From NCBI RefSeq assembly GCF_900119895.1, contig NZ_FQLR01000002.1, positions 90,181 through 154,180 on the forward strand: a stretch of DNA of 64,000 nt. Reading direction: 5' to 3'. The notes below the pieces were generated by a model. That model worked only from the letters and a program-made list of their open reading frames with translations. It did no database searches and was not told the origin of the DNA. A program made the translations under genes and the position numbers. Every line of letters begins with the position of its first letter. Within the stretch, counting starts at the first letter, position 1. This DNA comes from Collinsella phocaeensis (GTDB lineage Bacteria; Actinomycetota; Coriobacteriia; Coriobacteriales; Coriobacteriaceae). This document shows positions 25,724-34,108 of this stretch, piece by piece.

Positions 25724-26151
25724 CCCCGGACCCTCGAAACTGCCCAGCGATGGACGCGGTGACCGTCCTGCTGCGTCCATTCTGTACAAACTGGTCAGAA
25801 TAGGTTGATTTCGCGCCGATAGGACCTCTCTGAGTCCGTCCTGGAGACCACTCCATCGACCCAGCGCGCACCGACCGCGTCAAATTGAGGCGCTTCCGCA
25901 TCAGGAGCCGCATATCTTGGGTCTCTTGACCATTTCAACCGCAACGCGCTGCCTTTCCCAAGAGATAAAGGGCCATCACCGGCGCGATATTGATCCATTT
26001 TGACCACACTTTGAAACACGAAGCGGTGAAACAGGAATGCTCAGGTACATCCGGCGCTGCGACCGGCTAAGCCCACGGGCAACGCACGGACGCGGGCCGA
26101 AAACAACAGGCACGCCTTCGCCCCCGTCTCCGTGCCAGCCCCTTCAGCACC
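25724..26151. other. 428-bp intergenic stretch
   Basis: Lower GC than its neighbours, with no recognised gene. A leftward 74-codon frame at 25795-26019 has no family motif and no good ribosome-binding site. Short repeated words (tccattctgtacaaactggtc and tccattttgaccacac-like) hint at a decayed repeat. Nothing firmer is supported. Confidence 0.5.
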
Positions 26152-26655
26152 CTAAGGCGCTCGCAAGCCTTCCCGCCAGCATTCAATCAAGCGTCCTTCG
26201 GACCATGCGGCGTTGGCGGGACTCGTCGAGGGCAGCACGACGGCCCGCATACCCGTTTGCACCTCAAGGTGGCGCTTGTAGAGACGCGCGGACGTCGCGC
26301 CGTTGCAAATCACCCGCTCGATGGGAGCCACCTCGAGAATGCACTCGATACGCGCAGGCACGACATTTCTGATCGACGCATCGCTCGAGCCTTTAATATC
26401 GCAGCTCTCGATCACGTCCCACAGCGCGATGCCGTGCCGAAGCAGCAGCATCCGCTTGGCCGCAAGGTCATGATCGCCCGGCACCTCTTCACCCAAGCAG
26501 GCGGCGATCACGCGCCAAAAACGATTGCGCGGGTTGCCGTAGTAGAACTCATTCGTACGAGAAAGGGCCGAAGGAAACGATCCGAGCACGAGCGTACGGC
26601 TGTGCCTATCGAACACCGGATCGAACGGCTGAACGATATGCTGGTACTCTGCCAT
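26152..26655 (-). CDS. DNA-deoxyinosine glycosylase (uracil-DNA glycosylase superfamily)
   Basis: A 167-residue protein. The motif LVLGSFPSALSRTNEFYYGN is followed by PRNRFWRVIAACLGEE, and the C-terminal LPSTSPANAAW is the MUG-like loop. These match the hypoxanthine/mismatch glycosylases of the UDG superfamily, which remove deaminated bases in repair. The start MAEYQHIVQPFDP at 26655 has AAAGGA upstream; the longer frame adds non-conserved residues. Single gene. Confidence 0.8.
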   Translation of the reverse strand: MAEYQHIVQPFDPVFDRHSRTLVLGSFPSALSRTNEFYYGNPRNRFWRVIAACLGEEVPGDHDLAAKRMLLLRHGIALWDVIESCDIKGSSDASIRNVVPARIECILEVAPIERVICNGATSARLYKRHLEVQTGMRAVVLPSTSPANAAWSEGRLIECWREGLRAP

Positions 26656-26784
26656 CTCAACCCATCCTTTCAGCCCGAACCCGCGATGGCCGAATGCGCA
26701 TCGCGCCCGCATCCCCACCCGCAACTGATGCGCGCCGGTGCCCGGTGTGCCCGAATTCGGCCGCCCGCGCTCGAGTCAAGCGCC

Positions 26785-27549
26785 TCAGCGCGCATGGGCA
26801 TCTATCGCGTCACGCAACCAGGCGGCGCAGCCCGCAAGCCTTCGGTCGTAATACGCGCGAAAGCGGTCGTCGCGCATGTACATTTCAGCAAGGCCCCGAT
26901 GGGCGGCGGGGCTATACGACGGCCAGGTGTACCCCAGCCACTCCCTATGCAGCGCGCACAGATGCGCACCGAGCTCCCCCTCCGGGTCCGCGCCGAATTC
27001 GACCGCACGCTCGACGTCGGTACGGATCTCCTCCTCAAGCCGCCTCCATCTCTCGAATTCGGCAGGCCCGAGCCCCATGACCTTCTGTGCGGAAGCATCG
27101 ACCGCAACGTCCCCGTAGCGCGCACGCGCCTCCATGCCGTGAGCCTCTTCGTTGCTCTCGACCATCGCGCGCTTCATGCCTTCGAACTTCTCTCGATCGC
27201 TCATGGCTACCCCTTCCCTCTCACAGCGCAACGTCGCCTCCACCGTCTCAATCAGGCGATCGATCTCGTCGCGTTCGCGGCGCAAGCGCTCCAGATGCTT
27301 AATAAGAAAACCTGCCCGTTCAGACGGCTCGGCGCACAGGCACTCGGCGATCCGCGACAGCGGCACCCCCGCTCTGCGGAGCAGCAGGATCTCCTGGAGA
27401 CGGTCAAGATCGCTCGACATGTAGCGCCGATACCCGTTCGCCATCCGCCTGGGAGCGATCAGCCCCGCCTCCTCGTACAAGCGCAGGGCGCGCGGACTCA
27501 CTCCGCTCATCCGCGACACCGCGCCGATACCGTACCCCTCATGCGCCAT
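26785..27549 (-). CDS. MerR-family regulator with TipAS-like effector domain
   Basis: A 254-residue protein. Residues 5-75 form the MerR helix-turn-helix and wing (GIGAVSRMSGVSPRALRLYE). A dimerisation coiled coil (80-115) is followed by an all-helical TipAS-like domain (about 130-250). That domain binds thiopeptides or other hydrophobic drugs in characterised members. The gene sits behind its own MerR-type dyad promoter and is therefore probably autoregulated. No target pump is adjacent; a GNAT gene is divergent. Confidence 0.88.
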   Translation of the reverse strand: MAHEGYGIGAVSRMSGVSPRALRLYEEAGLIAPRRMANGYRRYMSSDLDRLQEILLLRRAGVPLSRIAECLCAEPSERAGFLIKHLERLRRERDEIDRLIETVEATLRCEREGVAMSDREKFEGMKRAMVESNEEAHGMEARARYGDVAVDASAQKVMGLGPAEFERWRRLEEEIRTDVERAVEFGADPEGELGAHLCALHREWLGYTWPSYSPAAHRGLAEMYMRDDRFRAYYDRRLAGCAAWLRDAIDAHAR

Positions 27550-27579
27550 CGGACACGTCCTTCCCTCTTGTCATGCCCA

Positions 27580-27609
27580 GCTTAAACCCTAACTCTACGT
27601 TAAGGTCAA
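27580..27609 (-). promoter_or_regulatory. MerR-type dyad promoter
   Basis: Leftward -35 TTGACC (27604-27609) and -10-like TTAAGC (27580-27585) have an 18-bp spacer. The dyad acccta ac-tctac-gttaaggt (27586-27606, 7 of 8 positions paired) fills the spacer. A long spacer with a central dyad is the hallmark of MerR-controlled promoters. Confidence 0.7.
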
Positions 27610-27697
27610 GGGCAGACGGCAGCTGGACAGAAGATGCCGCCGGAGCGCCACTGAGATACACTGACCGGATAAAGTCCCGAGTCGAAAGGAAGCAACC

Positions 27698-28216
27698 ATG
27701 GATATCCACACGGACCGCCTCGTCCTGCGCCCATGGGACGATGCGGACGCACCCGCCCTGTTCGAACTCGCCCGCGATCCGCGCGTGGGGACGGCGGCGG
27801 GCTGGCCTCCGCACACCGCGGTTGAAGAGAGCCTGGAGATCATTCGCAACGTCCTGCGCGGTCCGGAGCAGTACGCGATCGCGCGCAAGGACGGTACGCT
27901 CGTCGGAGCAATCGGCCTGATCGGCCACGAACGCTGCAGCTATGTCGAGGCGGAAGATGAGTTCAGCGTGGGCTATTGGATCGGAGCGCCGTTCTGGGGA
28001 CACGGTTACGCCCCCGAGGCCCTCCGAGCCCTCATGGAGCACGCGAAACGCGACTTAGCGGCCCGCGCGATCTGGGCGGACCATTTCGAGCAGAACGAAG
28101 CTTCCCATCGCGTGATGGAGAAATGCGGACTCGAATACGTGCGTCGCCAGCCCGCAGCAGAAATGCCCTTCACCGGCGAAAACAGCACGATCGTCATCAT
28201 GCGCCGGGAGCTTTAA
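27698..28216 (+). CDS. GNAT-family N-acetyltransferase (RimJ/RimL type)
   Basis: A 172-residue protein. TDRLVLRPWDDADAPALFEL at the N-terminus, GYWIGAPFWGHGYAPEALRA as the acetyl-CoA loop and NEASHRVMEKCGLEYV near the end are typical of RimJ/RimL-like enzymes. GAAAGGAAGC lies before the ATG. It is divergent from the MerR gene, with 148 bases between starts, so the MerR dyad could influence it. Acceptor unknown. Confidence 0.88.
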   Translation: MDIHTDRLVLRPWDDADAPALFELARDPRVGTAAGWPPHTAVEESLEIIRNVLRGPEQYAIARKDGTLVGAIGLIGHERCSYVEAEDEFSVGYWIGAPFWGHGYAPEALRALMEHAKRDLAARAIWADHFEQNEASHRVMEKCGLEYVRRQPAAEMPFTGENSTIVIMRREL

Positions 28217-28258
28217 CGCAAAAAGCGCGAGCCCTGAACCGCCTCCAGTCGCATCACG

Positions 28259-28293
28259 AAAACGCGCGCAGACGTCAACGGCGTCTGCGCGCG
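28259..28293 (-). terminator. Terminator of the DUF4310-aldolase operon
   Basis: A perfect 12-bp stem (28263-28274 with 28282-28293) and 7-base loop. Reading leftward it is followed by tttt, 43 bases after the aldolase stop. It also separates the convergent GNAT gene. Confidence 0.75.
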
Positions 28294-28335
28294 GCGTGTG
28301 CATATGATAGAGGAGCGTGTATTTCGGCTGCGGGA

Positions 28336-29079
28336 CTAGCCGACGAGCTCCCTGACAATCACCATGAGGTTCTCGACCTCGTCAATCTTCGTGCAGCCGG
28401 TCTCCTTATCGATAATGGAGCTGTACACATGCGGGATGATCTTGGGCACGCCGGCGTCCAGGATGATCTGCATGATCTCGCGGAAGTTCTCGGGCGTGAT
28501 GCCACCGGTGGGCTCGAGGCAGAAATCAGCCTCGGCGCAGGCCTGCGCGACGACGCGAAGCTCGTCGGCGCACTTCAGTCCTCCCATGGGGAAGAACTTA
28601 ATGGAGTTTCCGCCCATCTCCTTAATCATGGCGATGGCGGTCGCCACGGGGATGTCGGCAGGCTCGGAGCACTCGCGGGACAGCGGGCCGGTGGAGACGC
28701 GCACGAGGCCGGGCGTCCCCGAGGGCGAGATCATGGCATTGATGTGGCAGTCGTCGTTGCCCACGTTGGCGCGCGTCCAGCCCACGGCGCAGAAGGCCTG
28801 GTTGAAGTGGTGCGCCTTGATCTTCTTGGCCACTTCGGCCACGGCGCGCCACTGGTTGGGGTTGCCGCCGCCCAGGCCGACCGAGAGGTTGCCCTCGAGC
28901 ACGTCCATGTACTTCTCCATGTCCTCGATCGCGCTCGAGACATCCGGGTAGTCGGCGGTCAGGACGCCGACCTCGACGTGCTTCTCGGCGGCCGCGTAGA
29001 TCTCGCGGGCGTTGTCCAAGCTTCCCGCCAGGACATTGAGGCACACGCGGTCGTTGTAGTAGTTGATTCCAGTGGCCAT
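28336..29079 (-). CDS. KDPG-type aldolase (DgaF/EF_0839-like)
   Basis: A 247-residue class I aldolase of the family that cleaves 2-dehydro-3-deoxy-6-phosphogluconate to pyruvate and glyceraldehyde 3-phosphate. Lys161 in GGNSIKFFPMGG is the expected Schiff-base residue. EPTGGITPENF closes the phosphate site. GGAGGGATAAC lies upstream, 4 bases after the lyase gene. It is the last gene of the operon. It matches the longer KDPG-like aldolase branch found with DUF4310-type clusters rather than Eda. Confidence 0.88.
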   Translation of the reverse strand: MATGINYYNDRVCLNVLAGSLDNAREIYAAAEKHVEVGVLTADYPDVSSAIEDMEKYMDVLEGNLSVGLGGGNPNQWRAVAEVAKKIKAHHFNQAFCAVGWTRANVGNDDCHINAMISPSGTPGLVRVSTGPLSRECSEPADIPVATAIAMIKEMGGNSIKFFPMGGLKCADELRVVAQACAEADFCLEPTGGITPENFREIMQIILDAGVPKIIPHVYSSIIDKETGCTKIDEVENLMVIVRELVG

Positions 29080-29083
29080 AGTG

Positions 29084-30196
29084 TTATCCCTCCATAATAA
29101 TCGATTGAAGTTTCTCGACGATGAGCTCCTTATCGCCCTCGACGAGCGGACGCGGATCGAAGTCGATCTTGCCGAGGTTCAGGAACTCCGTGCGGGTCCA
29201 CACGGTCGGATCGCCCGCCAACAGCGCGTCGTTGACCTCCGACATCGTCCTGCCGACAACGGCGCCAGCATCGAGCTCCACGCGGCAGCGCCAGATGGCA
29301 CGCCCCGCCTCGTCCTGAATCACCTGGGCCTTCAGGCCCCCGATGGCTCCGATATGGTCGGCAAGCCACGTCGCGGTGTCGAGGTTATGGCGCGCCTGCG
29401 CCTCGTGATCGCGCTCGTCGTACTGGTCGAGCGCTTCGAGCAGGCCCATGATCTGCTCCTTGCCGACCTTCATGGCGCGGCCGATGCCGTGGTACTGCTT
29501 GCGGACCGCATCGATGATGTCCGCGCGGCCGCAGACGAACCCGGACGTCGTCGCCTCGAGCGCCTTCGCGCCGCTGTAGCAGACCAGGTCGGCGCCGAGC
29601 GCGATGTACTTGCGGAAATCCTCCTCCGCGGCGCAGTCCATCATGAACGGAAGGCCATGCTTGTGTGCGATATCGCGCATGGTCTCGATGTCGACCATGC
29701 CCTTCTGGACGCAATGGTGGCTCTTCACGTAGAAGAGAGCGGCCGTCTTGGCAGTGATCGCCTCCTCGATATCGGCCGGCACGACCTCGTTCGCGCAACC
29801 GACCTCGACCGGAACGCCTCCGCCCAGGCGAATCATCGTGGGCATGGGTGCGCCATACTCCACCGAATGGCCCTTCTGGATAACGATCTCGTTAGGCAGG
29901 CCCGTCGAATCGGGCAGACGAGCAACGTCACTCCACCTGCCGCGCGTGACAAGCGCGGCAACCGATAGCGCGATGGCGGCCGATGCGCACGAGGTGGGGC
30001 AGGCGTCCTCCGCCCCCGTGTGCTCGGCGATCAGCTCCCCCGCACGCTTCATAAGGTCGTCGATCACCACGTAGGACTGACCGCCCGCCACAGCCGCCCG
30101 AGCGACCCTGTCGCTGATGGTGGACACGCCGAGCTTCGTCATGCGGCCGCTCGCGTTGATGACGCGGGGCAGGCCGATCTCCGTGTAAACGCTCAT
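29084..30196 (-). CDS. PLP-dependent lyase (D-glucosaminate-6-P ammonia-lyase-like)
   Basis: A 370-residue fold-type I enzyme of the SelA-related DgaE group. Lys211 in CYSGAKALEATTSG is the expected PLP lysine, with Asp187 in PFMMDCAAEEDF as the pyridine partner. The DgaE branch removes ammonia from 2-amino-2-deoxy-D-gluconate 6-phosphate to give KDPG, the substrate of the next gene. A strong AAGGAGGGG site and an intercistronic hairpin precede the start. The exact substrate here is inferred. Confidence 0.85.
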   Translation of the reverse strand: MSVYTEIGLPRVINASGRMTKLGVSTISDRVARAAVAGGQSYVVIDDLMKRAGELIAEHTGAEDACPTSCASAAIALSVAALVTRGRWSDVARLPDSTGLPNEIVIQKGHSVEYGAPMPTMIRLGGGVPVEVGCANEVVPADIEEAITAKTAALFYVKSHHCVQKGMVDIETMRDIAHKHGLPFMMDCAAEEDFRKYIALGADLVCYSGAKALEATTSGFVCGRADIIDAVRKQYHGIGRAMKVGKEQIMGLLEALDQYDERDHEAQARHNLDTATWLADHIGAIGGLKAQVIQDEAGRAIWRCRVELDAGAVVGRTMSEVNDALLAGDPTVWTRTEFLNLGKIDFDPRPLVEGDKELIVEKLQSIIMEG

Positions 30197-30211
30197 GTTC
30201 CCCTCCTTATC

Positions 30212-30239
30212 GCGCGCCCGGCAGTATCACCGGGCGCGC
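30212..30239 (-). other. Intercistronic hairpin before the PLP lyase gene
   Basis: A perfect 10-bp GC stem (30212-30221 with 30230-30239) and 8-base loop, directly upstream of the AAGGAGGGG site. No T-tract follows, so it is more likely an mRNA-processing or stabilising element than a terminator. It divides membrane genes from catabolic genes. Confidence 0.6.
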
Positions 30240-30268
30240 AGCGTTCGTTACATGGATGCGAGAATCGT

Positions 30269-30925
30269 CTAGGGGATGAAGATCGCGCCCATGATCATGG
30301 CACCCAGGATCGCGCCGCCGGTCATCTCCTTGCCCCACTTGTAGAAAATGGCGGAGCCGATGATCGCGCCGATGCCTGCGTACACGTTATAGGAGGCGGC
30401 GCAGATGACGATCATGGGAGCGAGATAGCGTCCGGACGCGTTGCCCGCGCCCATCATGATGCCCGTGCCGCCCACGGCGACACCACTCGGGACGAGCTTG
30501 CGGATCGCGATGATCACGCCACCGATGACGACGCCCACGATGGCACCGAACAGGAGCGCGACGAAGAAGTTGGACAACGGGAAATCCCAGCCCATGGAGA
30601 GCAGCAGGCCCGGGATACCGATGCCCACGCCGGTCATGAGGGAGCCGCCGATATCGAGAAGACCGACGAGCGGGCCCTCGAGGATGCGCGCAATCAGGAA
30701 GCCGGCGGCGAAGCCCGCGGCGGCGCTATAATCGCCCGTCTCCATGCCACCCTGAAGCATGGCCACAATGGAGACCTCGTTGAAAGCGCCGGTGCCATGG
30801 CTGATATACAGATACGTGCCGGCGAAGATCGAGGCCGCCGCACCCATGACGAGCAGGATGAAAGTCCAATCCTTCATCAGGAGTTCGTTAAGCTTGTCCA
30901 TGAAGGACAGGTTTTCCTTTTCCAT
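30269..30925 (-). CDS. DUF4310 family membrane protein
   Basis: A 218-residue protein with six or more membrane segments and Gly-rich turns such as GGSLMTGVGIGIPG and VGGTGIMMGAGNASGRYLAP. The start MEKENLSFMDKL at 30925 has AGGGGAG upstream; the longer frame overlaps the DUF4311 gene. DUF4310 proteins occur in a conserved uncharacterised cluster with DUF4311, DUF4312 and SFCGS proteins. With DUF4311 it probably forms the membrane channel. No biochemical role is known to me. Confidence 0.85.
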   Translation of the reverse strand: MEKENLSFMDKLNELLMKDWTFILLVMGAAASIFAGTYLYISHGTGAFNEVSIVAMLQGGMETGDYSAAAGFAAGFLIARILEGPLVGLLDIGGSLMTGVGIGIPGLLLSMGWDFPLSNFFVALLFGAIVGVVIGGVIIAIRKLVPSGVAVGGTGIMMGAGNASGRYLAPMIVICAASYNVYAGIGAIIGSAIFYKWGKEMTGGAILGAMIMGAIFIP

Positions 30926-30941
30926 TCCGTTCACTCCCCTC

Positions 30942-31667
30942 TTAAGCCGCGGCAACGAAGAACTGATCGAAGAACCCGCGGAAATACGCAATGGCCACGA
31001 ACATGATGACGACGACCGCGATCAGGATACGCACGACGTTGGACTTGTAGCCGTTCTCCTCGGCGGACTTGCCGACCAGGATGCCGAGCACGAGGCCGGG
31101 CAGCGCGTTACCGGTGACCAACGCGGAAACGCCGCCGAGGACCGTCGCCCACATGCCGCACATCTTGCCGCCGTCGATCGCCGCCAGCCAGAAGATGGCA
31201 GGCATGACGGGATTGATGAGATAGGTGGTCGCGGGCACCAGGACCTCGGAAGCGATCGTGGAGAGCTTCTCGGGGATAACCGCGGACAGGGTGTTCAGGA
31301 ACGCAACCACGACGGCACCCACACCCGCTCCGGCGAAGAGCATCTTCGCGGGATTCTGCAGGGTTTCCTCGACATTCTTGTTGCCGAACAGCAGGATGCT
31401 CGCCGCCCAGTTGGGGACGATGCGGTGGAAGACGTCCTGGGTGAGCGCGCCTGCCGCGACGGCGGATGCTGCGGACGAGAACAGGAAGCCCAGGCCGAAC
31501 GAGAAGTGCGAGATCGGGTCCCCGCCACAGGCGTTCAGCTCGCCCAGGGTGCGGAACGACCCCATGGCCTGGACCTCGGGGGCGCGGAACATGCGCGCCG
31601 CGCCCGCTGCCAGGCAGCCTCCGCCGACCGCACCGATGATCAGCGAATAGATGAGTACCTCAATCAT
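30942..31667 (-). CDS. DUF4311 family membrane protein
   Basis: A 241-residue polytopic protein. Landmarks are GAVGGGCLAAGAARMFRAP, NACGGDPISHFSFGLGFLF and PVMPAIFWLAAIDGGKMCGM. It is the partner of DUF4310; the genes are 16 bases apart. The size and glycine pattern suggest a split transporter. AAAGGGGAT lies upstream of the ATG, 4 bases after the DUF4312 stop. Function unknown. Confidence 0.85.
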   Translation of the reverse strand: MIEVLIYSLIIGAVGGGCLAAGAARMFRAPEVQAMGSFRTLGELNACGGDPISHFSFGLGFLFSSAASAVAAGALTQDVFHRIVPNWAASILLFGNKNVEETLQNPAKMLFAGAGVGAVVVAFLNTLSAVIPEKLSTIASEVLVPATTYLINPVMPAIFWLAAIDGGKMCGMWATVLGGVSALVTGNALPGLVLGILVGKSAEENGYKSNVVRILIAVVVIMFVAIAYFRGFFDQFFVAAA

Positions 31668-31671
31668 GTGT

Positions 31672-32001
31672 CTATCCCCTTTCGTTGATGTTCAGGTATT
31701 TCACATCCACGACGATGCGAGCCGTCACCTCATAGGTCTTTTTCTGACGAGGCCAGAAGAACAGCATGAAGTGCTCGGTGGTCTCCTCCACATCGACCTG
31801 ATCGAAATACACGGCTTTCGCCTCCATGTGGATAATGGGCTGCGAAATCTCCTGGAAGATCTGTTTGCGCATCTTCTGGAACAGCTTTCCCGTGAGATCC
31901 TGGAGCGACTCGCCCCGGGCGCTCACGGTCATGGTGTGCTCCATTTCCTCCAAAAGCTGCACATCCGATCCGTCTGCAGCGACGCGCTTATCGCTACTCA
32001 T
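31672..32001 (-). CDS. DUF4312 family protein
   Basis: A 109-residue soluble protein, mixed alpha/beta, with EEMEHTMTVSARGESLQDLT and EATEHFMLFFWPRQ-like C-terminal stretches (EETTEHFMLFFWPR here). The start MSSDKR at 32001 has GAGG 9 bases upstream and overlaps the SFCGS gene by eight bases. It is part of the conserved DUF4310/4311/4312/SFCGS set. No function is known. Confidence 0.8.
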   Translation of the reverse strand: MSSDKRVAADGSDVQLLEEMEHTMTVSARGESLQDLTGKLFQKMRKQIFQEISQPIIHMEAKAVYFDQVDVEETTEHFMLFFWPRQKKTYEVTARIVVDVKYLNINERG

Positions 32002-32362
32002 CCCCATGCGCCTCGCGGTAGGCCTGCACGAGACGCTCACCCAGCTCCTCGGTATCCAAAAATCCCAGCCCGACGACCTTGCAACCCTCCTTGACGGCAG
32101 TGCATGCCGCATCAACACTGCGAAGCTCGTAGCGTGCCGGGTAACCGTACTTGGTCTGAGCGGTCAGCGCACCGGCGCCACCGCTACCGCACTGGCTGAC
32201 GCCCAAATCGGCGCCCATCTCATTCATGACGTCACCAAGCTTCATATCCGCCGCCATGCCCGGAATCACGTACGCCTTGCCGCCGGCCTTCTCCACACCT
32301 CGGGCAATCGCATCACCCTTGCCCAGCCGGTGTCCGATAACGACGAGTATTTCCTTACTCAT
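31994..32362 (-). CDS. Glycine-rich SFCGS family protein
   Basis: A 122-residue protein named for the motif seen here as GVSQCGSGGAGALTAQTKYG. Cys58 lies in CGSGG, which looks like the CG.G.A loop of PTS EIIB domains. The N-terminus EILVVIGHRLGKGD is a Rossmann-like strand-loop. EIIB function is only a hypothesis, because the Cys of EIIB normally sits after the first strand. It overlaps both neighbours by eight bases. Confidence 0.8.
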   Translation of the reverse strand: MSKEILVVIGHRLGKGDAIARGVEKAGGKAYVIPGMAADMKLGDVMNEMGADLGVSQCGSGGAGALTAQTKYGYPARYELRSVDAACTAVKEGCKVVGLGFLDTEELGERLVQAYREAHGDE

Positions 32363-32726
32363 TGCCCTGATCCCCTTTCTTCGCCATGGCAACATCAAGA
32401 TGCGTCGCGAGCATTAACACCTCGGTCTTGTCGGGCTCCTGACCCGCTTTCTTGAACGCACCGCCCACGAGTTCCTCTGCCATGGAGCGGGCGCGATCGG
32501 TCAGCTCCGAGAACAGTCCCTCGTCCATGGGCGGCACGTACTCGCCCGTTTGGATGCGCTTGAGCAGGCACATCACGTGGTTGGAAAACATCAAGTCGGC
32601 GACCTCATCCATCGTCACGCCCAACGTATCGTAGATGCGTCCAATTGCCTCGTACTCCGCGCAGATAGCCTCATCGACATCGGCGAGGTTCTGGCAGCGC
32701 TCCTTAAGCTCGGTCGATGACAGCAC
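32355..32726 (-). CDS. PRD-domain protein (EF_0829 type)
   Basis: A 123-residue, single PRD-like helical domain with histidines in FSNHVMCLLKRI and LATHLDVAMAK. PRDs are normally phosphorylated by PTS proteins and sit in antiterminators. Here the domain stands alone without an RNA- or DNA-binding part. A GTG start at 32726 is supported by AGGGGTGAT 5 bases upstream; the gene overlaps the amidohydrolase by 23 bases. Its presence ties the unknown membrane system to phosphoryl transfer. Confidence 0.78.
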   Translation of the reverse strand: MLSSTELKERCQNLADVDEAICAEYEAIGRIYDTLGVTMDEVADLMFSNHVMCLLKRIQTGEYVPPMDEGLFSELTDRARSMAEELVGGAFKKAGQEPDKTEVLMLATHLDVAMAKKGDQGNE

Positions 32727-33828
32727 TCGTATCACCCCTGCTGTAAATCGTCGTGTGCACGCGCATGCGCCGATCGAGCACCACGCGCTCCCCCATCGCG
32801 TCCTCGACGGTCTCGCAGACCTCATCGACCGTGACGATGTTGAGGTCGGCGACCATGCCAGGCGCTATTTCGCCCAAGCCAGAGAGTCCGAAGTAGCGCG
32901 CGGGCGCACTCGTGCATTTTGAAATAGCGTCCTCGAAAGGCTCGCCACATGCCATGACTTTAGAGAGCGTCGTGGCCATATCGAAAACCGGGCCGCCCCA
33001 GTTCTGCACATGGAGGTCGCTCGAGATGGAATCGCAGTCGAATCCCGCCGCCATGGCGCGCTGATACGTCTTGAACGCGAAGCTCGCCACACCGTGGCCC
33101 ACATCGAAGCGGACGCCGCGCTGGCGACCCCTTACGGCCTGCGCAATGATCGTGCCGTCCTCGTTCAGGATGCCGCCCGGCTTCCCGTGGAAGGCATGCG
33201 TGATGATGTCCCCGGTGTCGAGCAGGTCGATGACCTCGCCAAGCGCCGGAGGATAGTTGCCCACATGGACCATGAGCGGGAGCTTAAGCTCATGAGCGGT
33301 CTGAGCCGCCACGGAAATCGGCGCAAGGCCCTGGTCGCCGACGACGCTCGCACTCGCGCGCGCCTTCAGTCCCACGATGTTGTCCGCATGCGCCCGCGCA
33401 CACGCCATCGCCGATGCGACGTCGACCTTCGCCGGGTCGTCGAGCTCGTGCCCCCGGATAAGGCCCTCGCGCGATATGTTCAAAAGCGTGAACACCTTTG
33501 TCTGGGCGGTATCGATATAGTTGGATCTGAAATCATCATAGGTATCCGATCCGCTGCTGCCCGCGTCCACGATCGTCGTGGCGCCGCGGTCCAGACCCAG
33601 GACATCGGGGGACAGACCTAAAAACGCCTTGGGATAGCAATGGGTGTGGATGTCGATGAACCCGGGCGTGACGTAGCGCCCCTTCGCGTCGATGACCTCC
33701 CCCTGAGCCTCCAGGTCGCTGCCAACCTCCGCAATGCGACCGTCCTTGACAACGATGTCGCCAGCATCGCCGTGCAGCCCGTTGACCGGTGATATCAACC
33801 GTCCGTTCTTGATGGTCAGAGTCTTCAC
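32704..33828 (-). CDS. Amidohydrolase/deacetylase family metallohydrolase
   Basis: A 374-residue TIM-barrel hydrolase. Metal ligands are visible at His61/His63 in FIDIHTHCYPK, with further histidines in MVHVGNYPP and ITHAFHGKPG. The C-terminal Asp is in DSISSDLH. The family resembles N-acetylglucosamine-6-phosphate deacetylases and dihydroorotases. A GTG start at 33828 follows AAGGAGGG. As first gene of the operon it probably removes an N-acyl group before the lyase acts. Confidence 0.85.
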   Translation of the reverse strand: MKTLTIKNGRLISPVNGLHGDAGDIVVKDGRIAEVGSDLEAQGEVIDAKGRYVTPGFIDIHTHCYPKAFLGLSPDVLGLDRGATTIVDAGSSGSDTYDDFRSNYIDTAQTKVFTLLNISREGLIRGHELDDPAKVDVASAMACARAHADNIVGLKARASASVVGDQGLAPISVAAQTAHELKLPLMVHVGNYPPALGEVIDLLDTGDIITHAFHGKPGGILNEDGTIIAQAVRGRQRGVRFDVGHGVASFAFKTYQRAMAAGFDCDSISSDLHVQNWGGPVFDMATTLSKVMACGEPFEDAISKCTSAPARYFGLSGLGEIAPGMVADLNIVTVDEVCETVEDAMGERVVLDRRMRVHTTIYSRGDTSAVIDRA

Positions 33829-34108
33829 GCAATCGCCCTCCTTGTGTTGAGAACCCTGGCTTGCGCCCCTCGCCGACCAGCACGGATCCGATACGCCCGT
33901 TCCTCCTTCGTAACCGCGACGCTTCATGATCCGTATCAGTACGGTTTGAATATTATCCCGGTATACTTTCAAATGTGTTTCGATTTATATAAACGGTCAT
34001 AACGAGACGGTAAAAGGCTGTATGTCGGTTTTATAAGACCCGATTTCACATGCAGGGGTAGAATGATTAGAAGTTTCGAAGCCACACTGTAAGGAGGGGC
34101 GGCAGCCG
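33829..34108. promoter_or_regulatory. Divergent promoter region with TTTATA dyads
   Basis: This 280-bp AT-rich gap lies between the leftward operon and the rightward GntR gene. Two related dyads are visible: tttatataaa at 33984-33993 and ggttttataagacc at 34027-34040 (6 of 7 pairs match). They are 43 bp apart and are plausible GntR operators. Several weak -10-like boxes occur (gataatat, tagaat), but I cannot assign promoters with confidence. Confidence 0.5.

Noticed and set aside
25795..26019. A 74-codon leftward gene
   Set aside because: No ribosome-binding site, no recognisable motif and atypical composition. Left as intergenic.
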